This document shows, piece by piece, positions 1-8,395 of a DNA stretch of 64,000 bases. The stretch is taken from positions 310,001 to 374,000 of the forward strand of contig NZ_FONV01000002.1 of the NCBI RefSeq assembly GCF_900113015.1, read 5' to 3'. Made by a program: the position numbers and the translations under genes. This DNA is from Actinoplanes philippinensis. Lineage in GTDB: Bacteria; Actinomycetota; Actinomycetes; Mycobacteriales; Micromonosporaceae. The notes under the pieces were generated by a model. That model saw nothing but the letters and a program-made list of their open reading frames with translations, was not told the origin of the DNA and did no database searches. How positions within the stretch are numbered: position 1 is the stretch's first letter; the number at the start of each line of letters is the position of its first letter.

Positions 1-913
1 CGGCGAGAGCGGCCTGCACCGCGCACCCCGGCTCGGTGTCGTGCCGGCAGTCGTCGAAACGGCAGCTGCCGGCCAGGTCGATGACGTCGGCGAAGGCACG
101 CTCCAGGCCGCCTTCGGTGTCCAGCAGGCCCACTCCCCGGATGCCCGGCGTGTCGATCACCGCGCCGCCGTCCGGCAGGACGACCAGATTGCGGTACGCC
201 GTGGTGTGCCGGCCCTTGCCGTCGGCGTCCCGGATCGCCTGCACCGGCATGACGGTGGCGCCGGCCAGCGCGTTCGCCAGCGTCGACTTGCCCGCGCCGG
301 ACCGGCCCAGCAGTGCCAGCGTGCGCCCGGGCCCGACGTGCTCGCGCAGCTCGGCGAGGCCGGCGCCGCGCTGGACGCTGACCGGCAGCACCGGCACGCC
401 CGGCGCGAGCGCGGCGACCTGCCGGGCGATCGCGGCCGGATCTCGGGTGGTGTCGGTCTTGGTGAGGACGAGCAGCGGATCGGCGCCGGACTCCCAGGCC
501 AGGGCGAGCAGCCGCTCCACCCGGGCGTCGTCCGGCTCGGGATGGATCGGCTCGACGACGGCGACGGTGTTCATGTTGGCGGCGAGCACCTGGCCCGACG
601 CGTCCTTGTCGGCGGTGCGCCGGATCAGCGTGGTCCGCCGGGGCAGGACCAGCTCCAGAGTGGTACGGCGATCCGGCCACCGCCGCAGCACCACCCAGTC
701 ACCCGAACAGGGCATCAGCGCGGGGTCGCGGGCGACATCGATCATGACGGAGCCGCCCAGGGTGGCCCTGGTCACGCCGTCGGTGGTGAGCACGGTGCAG
801 ACACCACGGTCGGTCCGCAGGACCCGGCCCGGGGTGGCGTCGGCCCGGTCGAAACGGTGATACAGGGATGCGAAGTGCTCGTCCCAGCCCAGCTGGGACA
901 GGTGGTACGACAT
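1..913 (-). CDS. rsgA: Ribosome small-subunit biogenesis GTPase RsgA (3' end cut by window)
   Basis: Circularly permuted GTPase that acts in late 30S maturation. Reading the minus strand from an ATG at 913 gives about 304 residues with no stop before the window edge. Visible motifs in permuted order are TKTD (G4), the P-loop GRSGAGKST (G1) and DTPG (G3). A C-terminal zinc cluster with CRFDDCRH and a later Cys follows. The N-terminal OB-fold region (about residues 25-100) precedes the GTPase domain. AAAGGG lies 5 nt before the ATG and supports this start. It is divergent from the metallo-hydrolase at 1089. The last residues lie outside the window. The identification is strong because motif order and zinc finger both match the family. 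Confidence 0.93.
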   Translation of the reverse strand, partial: MSYHLSQLGWDEHFASLYHRFDRADATPGRVLRTDRGVCTVLTTDGVTRATLGGSVMIDVARDPALMPCSGDWVVLRRWPDRRTTLELVLPRRTTLIRRTADKDASGQVLAANMNTVAVVEPIHPEPDDARVERLLALAWESGADPLLVLTKTDTTRDPAAIARQVAALAPGVPVLPVSVQRGAGLAELREHVGPGRTLALLGRSGAGKSTLANALAGATVMPVQAIRDADGKGRHTTAYRNLVVLPDGGAVIDTPGIRGVGLLDTEGGLERAFADVIDLAGSCRFDDCRHDTEPGCAVQAALA

Positions 914-1088
914 GGGAACCCTTTACGGTCTCGAGAGGGCGGAGCCCCCGGGTGAAGGGACGCGGCAAACGGTGTACGGCACGGTCCTCACCTCCTCCGC
1001 GGGTTGATCGTCGCGTCTGGCACCGACGGTACGGCCGTGGTCACCGCGCGCGAAAGCGAATTCCGGCGCGCCCGGATAGGGTCGTCGG

Positions 1089-1730
1089 GTGAGCACTGAC
1101 TACACCGGTGACGTCGTCCGCGGCGGCGAGCCCGCGGTTCGTGATCTGGGTGGCGGCCTGACCCTGACGAAGGTGTCGGTCGGCCCGATGGACAACAACG
1201 CCTACCTGCTCAGCGCCGGTGGCGAGCAACTGCTGATCGACGCGGCCAACGACGCGGGCACCCTGCTCGACCTGATCGGCCCGGCCGGGCTGCGGACCGT
1301 GGTGACCACGCACCGGCACGGCGACCACTGGCAGGCGCTGGCCGAGGTGGTGAAGGTCACCGGCGCCGAGTCGCTGGCCCACACCGACGACGCGGGCGAG
1401 ATCCCGGTGGTGACCCGGTCGCTGTCCGGCGGCGACACCGTCGAGGTCGGCGGGCACGTCCTCGACGTGATCCACATCGTGGGGCACACGCCCGGCTCGA
1501 TCGTGCTGTCCTACCGGGGCGAGCACCTGTTCACCGGCGACAGCCTCTTCCCCGGCGGGCACGGGCGGACCACCACCCCCGAGGACCACGCCCGGATCAT
1601 GGACGATCTGGAGTCCAGGGTCTTCGGCCGGTTCGGTGACGGCACGTGGTTCTATCCGGGCCACGGCAAGGACTCGACACTCGGCGCCGAGCGCCCGTCC
1701 CTCGCCGAGTGGCGCGCCCGCGGCTGGTGA
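1089..1730 (+). CDS. MBL-fold metallo-hydrolase (glyoxalase II-like)
   Basis: Predicted 213-residue metallo-beta-lactamase-fold hydrolase, probably a cytoplasmic thioester or related hydrolase. The binuclear metal motif THRHGDHW (HxHxDH) lies near residue 75. It is followed by IVGHTPGS, the FTGDSLFPGG aspartate and a C-terminal FYPGHG histidine, all in the family order. The GTG start at 1089 follows AGGG at a normal distance. It is a lone plus-strand gene between rsgA and the LAL regulator, whose stop faces its own (6-base gap). The substrate cannot be read from sequence. A hydroxyacylglutathione hydrolase or a mycothiol-linked thioesterase are the usual possibilities. Confidence 0.85.
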   Translation: MSTDYTGDVVRGGEPAVRDLGGGLTLTKVSVGPMDNNAYLLSAGGEQLLIDAANDAGTLLDLIGPAGLRTVVTTHRHGDHWQALAEVVKVTGAESLAHTDDAGEIPVVTRSLSGGDTVEVGGHVLDVIHIVGHTPGSIVLSYRGEHLFTGDSLFPGGHGRTTTPEDHARIMDDLESRVFGRFGDGTWFYPGHGKDSTLGAERPSLAEWRARGW

Positions 1731-1736
1731 CCCGGC

Positions 1737-4625
1737 TCAGCCGGGGCGCAGGGTCCGGGCCAGATCGCGGAGGGCGGCCCGGTCGGGGCGGTCGGTCTTC
1801 GCCATCAGCCGGGCCACGTGCTTCTCGACCGTCCGCGGCGACAGGTGCAGGCGGCTGGCGATCTCCTGGTTGCCGAGGCGCGCGGCGATCAGGTCGAGCA
1901 CCTCGTACTCACGGACGGTGACGCCGCGGGCCCGCAACGCGGCCGGGATGTTGTCGACACCGTCGCGGCGCTGGCCGACCGTGACGCCGGCCTGGCGCAG
2001 CAACGCACGGCACGCCCGGGCCACCGCGGCGTGCTCCGACTCGTGGAAGTGCTCCTCGGCCCGGCGCAGCCAGCCGACCGGGTCGCCCCAGCCGTCGGTG
2101 AGCGCCGCCTCCGACGCCAGCCGCAGGATCAGATGCCGGGCCAGAGGGTACGGCTCGGCGGCCCGGATCGCCTCCTCCGCCGCGGCCGCCGCTCCGGCCG
2201 GGTCGCCGCGCCGCCCGAGCAGCACGGCCCGGGCCATCTCCGCGAACTGCCGGTTCCAGCGCAGCCGGCGCACCCCGGCCGACCCGTCGTCGAGGTCACC
2301 CGGGCCGTCCAGGTCGCCGGTGACGGCCCGGAGCAGCAGGTCCAGTCCGGCGCGGCCGTTGATCGGGGACAGCGCCGGGTTCCCGCCGTCGGCTCGCAGC
2401 GCGGCGGCCATCTCCTCGGCGGCTCGGGGCCGGTCCTCCTCCAGCAGCGAGCAGAAGACCCGGGCCAGGCCGTACACCTTGGCGTCGACCGGCGCGTCCG
2501 GCCGGTAGCGGCGCAGCTCGGCGAGCCGGCTCTCCATCTCCCGTCGCTGGCCCTGGTGGGCGGCGACGACGGCGCTGGTCTGCCACAGGTGCCCGGCCGT
2601 CTCGACCATCTCGAGCCGGGTGGTGGCCGGCAGCGTCTGCGCGACGATCTCCTCCGCCTCGGTGTATCCGCCCTGCAGCGCGACCTGCAGCGCGATGCTC
2701 GCCTCGGCCTGGTGGGCGGCGGTCACCGCGCCGATCGACCAGGCGTCCCGGCGGACCTGGCGCAGCCGGCGCAGGCTGCCGTCCCGGGCGGCGTCGTCGT
2801 TGCCGAGCCGGACCAGGGCGTGCACCTCCCACAGCCGCAGCCCGTGCCGTACCGCCAGCTCCCGGGAGTGTTCCAGGCAGGCGGTCGCCTCGTCGGTGTT
2901 GCGCTGCCGGACCAGCATGCCGAGCAGCTGCCACGCCTGGCAGGCGACCACCGGCAGGTCGTGGCGCTCGGCGACCGCGGCGGCCTGACGGGCCAGTTCC
3001 TCGGCCTTGCCGACCTGCTCCGGGCCGGGCAGCTCGATGATCAGGTGGGCGGCGACCACGTCGACGGCGGCGAGGTCGGCCGGGGTGGCGCCGGCGCCGA
3101 GCTGCCGGCGGGCCTCGGCGACCTGGGCCAGCCCGTCGGCGGTCCGGGCCGCGAAGACCGCCGCCCACGCCAGCCGGGTGTGCAGGACCGCGAGCCGCTG
3201 CCGGCTCAGCCCGCCGCCGAGGCCGTCGAGCTCCGGCATCATCTGCAGGGCCCGGTCGATCCGCCCGGCCTCGACCAGCGCCTGGACCAGGCGCTCACCG
3301 GCGTCGGCGCGCAGGGCCGGGTCGGTGGTCATGCCGGTGGCCTGGTCGAGCAGGTCGACGGCGGAGGCCGCGGCGCCGTCGGCGAGCGCCCGGGACGCGG
3401 CCTCGATCAGGTGGCGGCCGGCGGCGTCGTGGTCACCGGCCTGCCGGCGCAGCCGGGCGGCGAGCTGGCAGAGGGTGCCGGGCAGTCCGGGATGCAGCTT
3501 CTCCACCGTCTCGGCGGCCTGCCGGGCCAGGTCCGCGGTGTGGCCGGCGGGACGGGACTCGAGCAGCGCCTCGGCGGTGACCGGATGACGGAACGCATAC
3601 CACCCGGGGGTGTCGGCGACCGGCTGGATCAGCTCGGCGGCCAGGCCGTGGTGCAGCTGGGAGGTCAGGTCGTGCTCGCCGAGGCCGGTCATCGCCGGCA
3701 GCGCGGCCAGCGGGAACCGCTCCCCGAAGACGGCCGCCGCGGGCAGCAGCCGGCGCAGCTCGGGCGGGCTGCCCTCCAGCCGGCGGGCCAGGCGGCGCGA
3801 CAGCGACCCGGGGATGCCGGCCTGCGGGCGGCCGGCCAGCCGCCAGCCGTCCGGCCCGGTGACCAGGTGACCGGCGTCGACCAGCCCGTCGAGCAGTTCG
3901 CCGGCCAGCGCCGGGTTGCCGGCGCTGGGCTGCCACACCAGGTCGAACAGGTCGTCGCCGACCCGGGCGGCCGTGCACTCCAGCCGGGTGGCGATCAGCT
4001 CGCGCAGCTCGTCGCGGCTGAGCCGGGGCAGCCGGAGCAGGTCGGCGGCGCCGCGCTGGGCGGCCGACCGGGCCACGTCGAGGGCGGTGCCCTCCTGGTC
4101 GAGCAGTGCGGCGACCATGGTGACCGGCTGGTCGGCCAGGTTGTCGGCGAGGTAGTCGACGATCGTCAGGGTCTCGGCGTCGGCGTCGTGCAGGTCGTCG
4201 AGCAGGAGCAGGCAGCCGCGGTCCCGGCCGGCCAGCGCCAGCAGCCGCAGCACCCCCTCGGCGAGGACGATCAGCGACTGCTCCTCGGGGCCGACGGCCG
4301 GATCCCGCCACTCCGGGATGAGCCGGCCGAGGACCAGGCGGTACGGCCCGAGCGCGTCCGCGGCGTGGGTGCCCGCCGACCGGGTGAACTGCAGCAGCGC
4401 CTCGGCGAGCGGGCGGAACGGTGTGGTCGGGGTGATCCCGCTGGCCCGCCCGCGGAGCACGACCATGTCGGTCCGGGCGAGGCGCCCCACCTCGGCGAGC
4501 AGCCGGGACCGGCCGGCGCCGCTCTCACCGCACAGGAAGAGGCTGCCGCCCTCGCCCCGCCGGGTGCGGGACAGGGCGTCGCCGATCTGCGAGAGCAGGC
4601 TGGTGCGTCCGCAGAAGGTCGGCAT
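1737..4625 (-). CDS. LuxR-family ATP-binding transcriptional regulator (LAL type)
   Basis: 962-residue large ATP-binding regulator. The N-terminal AAA-type module begins at residue 1 with a P-loop variant, CGESGAGRSR, where Arg takes the usual Lys position. It has a Walker B-like LLLLDDLHD near residue 145. A long TPR-like helical middle follows. The last 65 residues form a LuxR HTH (VTVREYEVLDLIAARLGNQE, then LSPRTVEKHVARL). Such proteins are transcription activators often found beside biosynthetic clusters. This one sits at the outer edge of the RiPP cluster, on the same strand as its minus arm, so cluster control is plausible but unproven. No strong ribosome-binding site is seen before the ATG at 4625. 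Confidence 0.88.
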   Translation of the reverse strand: MPTFCGRTSLLSQIGDALSRTRRGEGGSLFLCGESGAGRSRLLAEVGRLARTDMVVLRGRASGITPTTPFRPLAEALLQFTRSAGTHAADALGPYRLVLGRLIPEWRDPAVGPEEQSLIVLAEGVLRLLALAGRDRGCLLLLDDLHDADAETLTIVDYLADNLADQPVTMVAALLDQEGTALDVARSAAQRGAADLLRLPRLSRDELRELIATRLECTAARVGDDLFDLVWQPSAGNPALAGELLDGLVDAGHLVTGPDGWRLAGRPQAGIPGSLSRRLARRLEGSPPELRRLLPAAAVFGERFPLAALPAMTGLGEHDLTSQLHHGLAAELIQPVADTPGWYAFRHPVTAEALLESRPAGHTADLARQAAETVEKLHPGLPGTLCQLAARLRRQAGDHDAAGRHLIEAASRALADGAAASAVDLLDQATGMTTDPALRADAGERLVQALVEAGRIDRALQMMPELDGLGGGLSRQRLAVLHTRLAWAAVFAARTADGLAQVAEARRQLGAGATPADLAAVDVVAAHLIIELPGPEQVGKAEELARQAAAVAERHDLPVVACQAWQLLGMLVRQRNTDEATACLEHSRELAVRHGLRLWEVHALVRLGNDDAARDGSLRRLRQVRRDAWSIGAVTAAHQAEASIALQVALQGGYTEAEEIVAQTLPATTRLEMVETAGHLWQTSAVVAAHQGQRREMESRLAELRRYRPDAPVDAKVYGLARVFCSLLEEDRPRAAEEMAAALRADGGNPALSPINGRAGLDLLLRAVTGDLDGPGDLDDGSAGVRRLRWNRQFAEMARAVLLGRRGDPAGAAAAAEEAIRAAEPYPLARHLILRLASEAALTDGWGDPVGWLRRAEEHFHESEHAAVARACRALLRQAGVTVGQRRDGVDNIPAALRARGVTVREYEVLDLIAARLGNQEIASRLHLSPRTVEKHVARLMAKTDRPDRAALRDLARTLRPG

Positions 4626-4712
4626 CAGCCGGTAGCTTATTGCTCACCGGACGTAGATGTCCATCGTTGCCGCCGGTGGACGGCCGGCGGCGGCGACGGG
4701 TCCGCGGCGAGG

Positions 4713-4868
4713 TCAGTTCGGCAGGCCGATGCAGCAGCCGGTGCCGCCGTTCGCCTGAGCCGGTGCGGCCGTCGACACGGCGCCGGCCACGAAACCGGCG
4801 GCGACCGCGACGACGACGGCCACCCGCAGCCGGCGCATCAGGCCCCGTGCGTTCTTCTTCTCGTTCAT
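4713..4868 (-). CDS. 51-residue exported micropeptide, possible extra RiPP precursor
   Basis: Small gene of 51 codons. The protein starts with the charged stretch MNEKKNARGLMRRLR, has a hydrophobic helix (about residues 17-35) and an Ala-rich STAAPAQA signal-peptidase-like site. Only NGGTGCCIGLPN is left after it. The start is well supported: GGGGGAGG lies 7 nt before the ATG at 4868. It is 60 bases downstream of the radical SAM gene on the same strand, so it may be the last gene of that arm. The Cys-Cys pair and Gly-rich tail resemble a modifiable core, but the Sec-type signal is unlike the NHLP leaders of the other two precursors. It could instead be a small secreted peptide of unrelated role. 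Confidence 0.6.
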   Translation of the reverse strand: MNEKKNARGLMRRLRVAVVVAVAAGFVAGAVSTAAPAQANGGTGCCIGLPN

Positions 4869-4883
4869 GGTGGTGCCTCCCCC

Positions 4884-4897
4884 GGGCCGATCGGCCC
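4884..4897. promoter_or_regulatory. 14-bp perfect palindrome before the micropeptide gene
   Basis: GGGCCGATCGGCCC lies between the radical SAM stop and the ribosome-binding site of the 51-residue peptide. It could be an operator or a short RNA hairpin that separates the two genes. Only the symmetry is visible. No function is demonstrated. Confidence 0.3.
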
Positions 4898-4928
4898 CGC
4901 CGTGTTGTGGCTGATGCACCAGACACTG

Positions 4929-7073
4929 TCACGCGGCGGCACGCCCGGGCATGGGTGCGTTGCACGTATGTTTACCGTCGGCGGGCGCCCCGGTGACCGG
5001 AATGCGGCGGATCGCCCGGCGTGCGATCAGGAAGTCCCAGATCCGGTCGGCGGCCGCGGACGGCAGCATCCAGGCGCGGCGGCGGGCGGCGGCCAGCGTC
5101 ACCGGGCCGGTGAAGATCTTGAGGAACGGCAGCGTACGGCGGGGCAGCAGCAGGATCCGCCCGTCCCGCCGGCGGAACGCCACCCGCTCGCCCGGCTCCT
5201 CCGGCGCGCCACCCTGGATCTCGGCGACCCGGCCCAGCACCTCGGGGTCCACATCGGCCAGCAGTTCGCCGTCGAGGACGAACTCGCGGTCCTCGTCGTC
5301 CGGGCCGCGGCGCACGCTGCGTTCCAGCAGATCGCTGACGCCGGTGCCGTACCGGTCGTGGTAGAAGAACGTGTGCGGGGTGTCGGTGCTGCTCACCCAC
5401 GGCCGGGGGTACTCACCCATGTAGAGGCCGAGCTTGTCGGCCATCACCTCGTCGCGGGCCTTGCGGGTGACCGGTTCGTCGAACATCAGGGTCCGGTCGA
5501 TGTCGGCGCCCTCGATGGACCGCACGTCGGTGATCCCGAACCGATCCGGCTGCTTGGCGACGATGGCGCCCGGGGTGAGCACGAACTCGCCGAGGCCGCC
5601 GAAGGTCCACAGCTCCCGGTTGTCCCGCAGGAAGCTCACCGACTCGCGGGCCTCCTCCAGGGTCTCGGTGGGAAAACCGGTGAAGCCCATGATCTGTACG
5701 CCGATCCCGGCCCGGTGCATCGAGGACATCGTCTGGCGGACCTGCGCCGGCCGGGTGCCCTTGTCGATGAGGTCGAGGATCCGCTGGTTGCCCGACTCGA
5801 AACCGACCGAGATCGCCGTGCACCCGGCCCGTTTGAGCAGCGCGCACCGCTCGTCGGACCAGTACTTCTCGAGCCGGATCTCGGCGCCCCAGCGCACGTC
5901 GATGCCCCGCTCGACGACCTTCTCGGCGAACCGCAGGATGGCGGCCGGGGCGAGCACGTCCACCGAGAAGTAGACGAACCGCGCGAACGTCGCCAGCTGC
6001 TCGACGTCGCGGATCATCCGGTCCACGGTGTCCTGCCGCCACGGGCTGGTCGGGCCGTCGGTGTTCAGCCCGTAGTCGCAGAACGTGCACTTGTTCCAGT
6101 AACAGCCCCGGGTCGGCGAGTAGTAGACGAACCGGGTCGGGCTCAGGTAGCTGTCCCACGGCAGGTTGGCGAAGTCGGGGGTGGGCAGCTCGCCGAGCTT
6201 CTCGTAGTGCAGCATCGGCAGGGCGCGGACCGCCCCGTACCGCGGATGCAGCCGCACGTTGGGGTGCTTGGTGGGAATTGTTCCGGCGGCGAGGGCGTCG
6301 AGGATCTCGGTGTACGCGCTCTCGCCCTCCCCCACCACCAGCGCGTCGAAGTCGGCGAACAGCTCGAACAGGCGCCGGGGGTCGCGCAGGTTCTTGTAGC
6401 AGTCGGAGACCTCGGTGCCGCCGGCGATCAGGAAGACGCCGGGCAGCTCCTCGCGGATCCGCCGGGCCAGCCACAGCGCGAACGGCAGCTGCCACTGGTA
6501 GGTGATGCTGATCCCGACCAGGTCGAAGTTCCCGGCCCGCAGGCGGGGCAGCAGCGACTCGCGGTAGTACGGCTCGAACGGCCGGCTCAGCCGGGACAGC
6601 ACCGCCGGGTCGGTGAGCGCCCGCAGCGACCCGATCTCGATCTCGTGCGGCGCGTTCAGCTGGAAGCCGTTCTGGAACTGGCCCGGGATGCCGGTCGCGC
6701 CGAGACAGTTCATCCACGCCGACACCCCGTCGACCGCGCGGTGGTACTCGTCCAGGTCGTAGAACCGCCGCGGGTCCTGGAAGGTGGCGACCGCGTCCCG
6801 TACCCCCTCCGGGTCCGGGGTCCCGGCCTGCAGGAGCCGGGCACGTGCGGTGAGGTCCGCGGTGGTCCGGGCCCGGCTCAGCGCCCGGTCGAGCCAGTCG
6901 AGCGCGGACGGTGTGTAGGAGTGGTGGAACGCCTCGATGTTGGCGTCGATGACGGTGGCCGGCGCGTGCCCGACCGACCGGGCGTAGGAGTCGAGGTAGT
7001 TCAGCGAGTGGTATCCGGACGTCGGGTCGGTCAGCGGCGGGTAGATGAGTGCCGCGTTCGGGCTGCCGGTCAT
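4929..7073 (-). CDS. B12-binding-domain radical SAM enzyme, RiPP maturation type
   Basis: 714-residue enzyme. Residues 1 to about 255 look like a cobalamin-binding Rossmann domain (YPPLTDPTSGY at the start, LVGISITYQW, FLIAGGTEV, VVGEGE), but no DxHxxG is seen. The radical SAM core follows with Cys324, Cys329 and Cys332 in RGCYWNKCTFCDYG, an unusual CX4CX2C spacing. Later motifs include AISVGFESGN and a C-terminal region typical of RiPP-maturation radical SAM proteins. The likely chemistry is C-methylation or another radical change of a peptide. The ATG at 7073 overlaps the tfuA stop (ATGA), which fixes the start and implies translational coupling. Family placement is good, the reaction is inferred. 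Confidence 0.85.
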   Translation of the reverse strand: MTGSPNAALIYPPLTDPTSGYHSLNYLDSYARSVGHAPATVIDANIEAFHHSYTPSALDWLDRALSRARTTADLTARARLLQAGTPDPEGVRDAVATFQDPRRFYDLDEYHRAVDGVSAWMNCLGATGIPGQFQNGFQLNAPHEIEIGSLRALTDPAVLSRLSRPFEPYYRESLLPRLRAGNFDLVGISITYQWQLPFALWLARRIREELPGVFLIAGGTEVSDCYKNLRDPRRLFELFADFDALVVGEGESAYTEILDALAAGTIPTKHPNVRLHPRYGAVRALPMLHYEKLGELPTPDFANLPWDSYLSPTRFVYYSPTRGCYWNKCTFCDYGLNTDGPTSPWRQDTVDRMIRDVEQLATFARFVYFSVDVLAPAAILRFAEKVVERGIDVRWGAEIRLEKYWSDERCALLKRAGCTAISVGFESGNQRILDLIDKGTRPAQVRQTMSSMHRAGIGVQIMGFTGFPTETLEEARESVSFLRDNRELWTFGGLGEFVLTPGAIVAKQPDRFGITDVRSIEGADIDRTLMFDEPVTRKARDEVMADKLGLYMGEYPRPWVSSTDTPHTFFYHDRYGTGVSDLLERSVRRGPDDEDREFVLDGELLADVDPEVLGRVAEIQGGAPEEPGERVAFRRRDGRILLLPRRTLPFLKIFTGPVTLAAARRRAWMLPSAAADRIWDFLIARRAIRRIPVTGAPADGKHTCNAPMPGRAAA

Positions 7074-8395
7074 CGGCGCACCACCTCGAGGGGTTTGATC
7101 GGGGGGAACCACGGCGGCCGGAGCACCCGCAGGTAGCCGATGAGGAATCCGGCGAGCTCACGGAGCTGGTCCAGGTCGCGGAAGCCGCGGTCCCAGGCGG
7201 CCGCGGTCAGCCCGGCCGGGTCGCAGCCCCAGCGGTCGGCCAGCACCGCGTCGACGACCTCGGTCCGGAACCGGGCCGGGCGCCCCTGCCGCCGGGTGAG
7301 GTTGGCCTGGATCGCCTTCGCCGTCGTGACGGCCTGGCGGGCGGTGGCCAGCACGTCATCGCGCCGCAGCTCGGGCGGCACCATCGCGGGCGAGATCTGC
7401 CGGGTCTCGGCCGCGCCCAGGCTGCGGACCAGCAGCCGCAGCGTCGCCTCGGCCGGCGGCAGATCCGCCTCGTCCGGGGTGAGCCACGAGCCGTCCGGGA
7501 CCGGCACGCTCCGGCCCAGCCGGTCGGCGGTCCGCAGGGCCAGCTCCTCCAGGCCGGGATCGTCCGGGCGGGCGCCGGTGAACCGGGCCAGCACCCGCGC
7601 CCGGTGCAGGGCCGCGAACCCGGGGTGCAGCACCCGCAGCGCCACCAGCAGCTCCCGCTCGGTGACGTCGTCGCTCTGCTCGTACCGGGAGCGCCAGCCC
7701 TCCAGGTAGGTGGTGTGCACGTGCTCGATCGGGGTGTCGCCGGGACCGGCCGGGCGCAGCGCGGGGCCGCCGGACGCGGCCGCCCGCAGCAGCCGCCGCG
7801 CGTCGTCGGCCTTCGCGTCGATCGGGTGATCGCGCAGCCACGGCCGGAGGCGGTCCATCGCGGCGCCCGCGCGCAGCGCCAGGGACCGCCAGGTGAGCAG
7901 CCGGAACGGGATCTCCGCGGCGGCCGCCAGCAGCAGCTCGCCCTCCTCCGGGCCGATCGCGCGGGCCCGCAGCGCCGCGCGGACCGCGATCCGGATGTTG
8001 ACGAGAGGCTCGCTGAGCGACCGGTAGCCGTCCTCGCCGAGCCCGTGCACGACGGCGACCTCGTGATCACCGGTGACGACGCCGTCCCGGTACAGCTCGA
8101 AGACGTCGCCGACGCCACGCATGCCGTAGGTGTGGAGCTCGGCGGCGCGCAGGGCGCCCATGCTGCTGCTGCCGGCCACGGTGACGCCGCGTTCGAGCAG
8201 CAGCAGGATCTCCCGGTGCCGGACCGGCGGCCGGTGCATGAAGAAGCCGTCGACGATCAGCACCCGGTCGTCCGGGCCGGCGCCGAGGCGGAGCAGGTCG
8301 CCGTGCCCGACCGGCGGCAGGATCCGGGCGGCGGGATGCAGCGCGGCCGCCTCGCCGGCGGGCAGGCTGGGGCCGAGGAAGACGAAGTCAGTCAC
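7070..8395 (-). CDS. tfuA: TfuA-like protein, partner of the adjacent YcaO
   Basis: 441 residues. The N-terminal third matches the TfuA domain: FVFLGPSLP at the start, IVDGFF, GSSSMGALRAAEL and a VFELYRDG stretch near residue 105. TfuA proteins act with stand-alone YcaO enzymes and are known from thioamide-forming systems (thioviridamide-type RiPPs, methyl-CoM reductase). The remaining 300 residues are a poorly conserved helical region. The GTG start at 8395 overlaps the end of the ycaO gene by 8 bases, and the stop overlaps the radical SAM start, so the three are tightly coupled. Thioamidation is inferred from the pairing, not shown. Confidence 0.85.
   Translation of the reverse strand: MTDFVFLGPSLPAGEAAALHPAARILPPVGHGDLLRLGAGPDDRVLIVDGFFMHRPPVRHREILLLLERGVTVAGSSSMGALRAAELHTYGMRGVGDVFELYRDGVVTGDHEVAVVHGLGEDGYRSLSEPLVNIRIAVRAALRARAIGPEEGELLLAAAAEIPFRLLTWRSLALRAGAAMDRLRPWLRDHPIDAKADDARRLLRAAASGGPALRPAGPGDTPIEHVHTTYLEGWRSRYEQSDDVTERELLVALRVLHPGFAALHRARVLARFTGARPDDPGLEELALRTADRLGRSVPVPDGSWLTPDEADLPPAEATLRLLVRSLGAAETRQISPAMVPPELRRDDVLATARQAVTTAKAIQANLTRRQGRPARFRTEVVDAVLADRWGCDPAGLTAAAWDRGFRDLDQLRELAGFLIGYLRVLRPPWFPPIKPLEVVRR

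Noticed and set aside
4929..7073. A frameshift in the radical SAM gene due to the odd Cys spacing
   Set aside because: The frame is open over 714 codons with domain order preserved, so the spacing is likely real.
1818..7136. Very long open frames on the strand opposite the LAL regulator and radical SAM genes
   Set aside because: They follow from GC-rich codon bias. Composition is Gln/Gly/Arg/Val-rich without domains, and the other strand has clear proteins with motifs.
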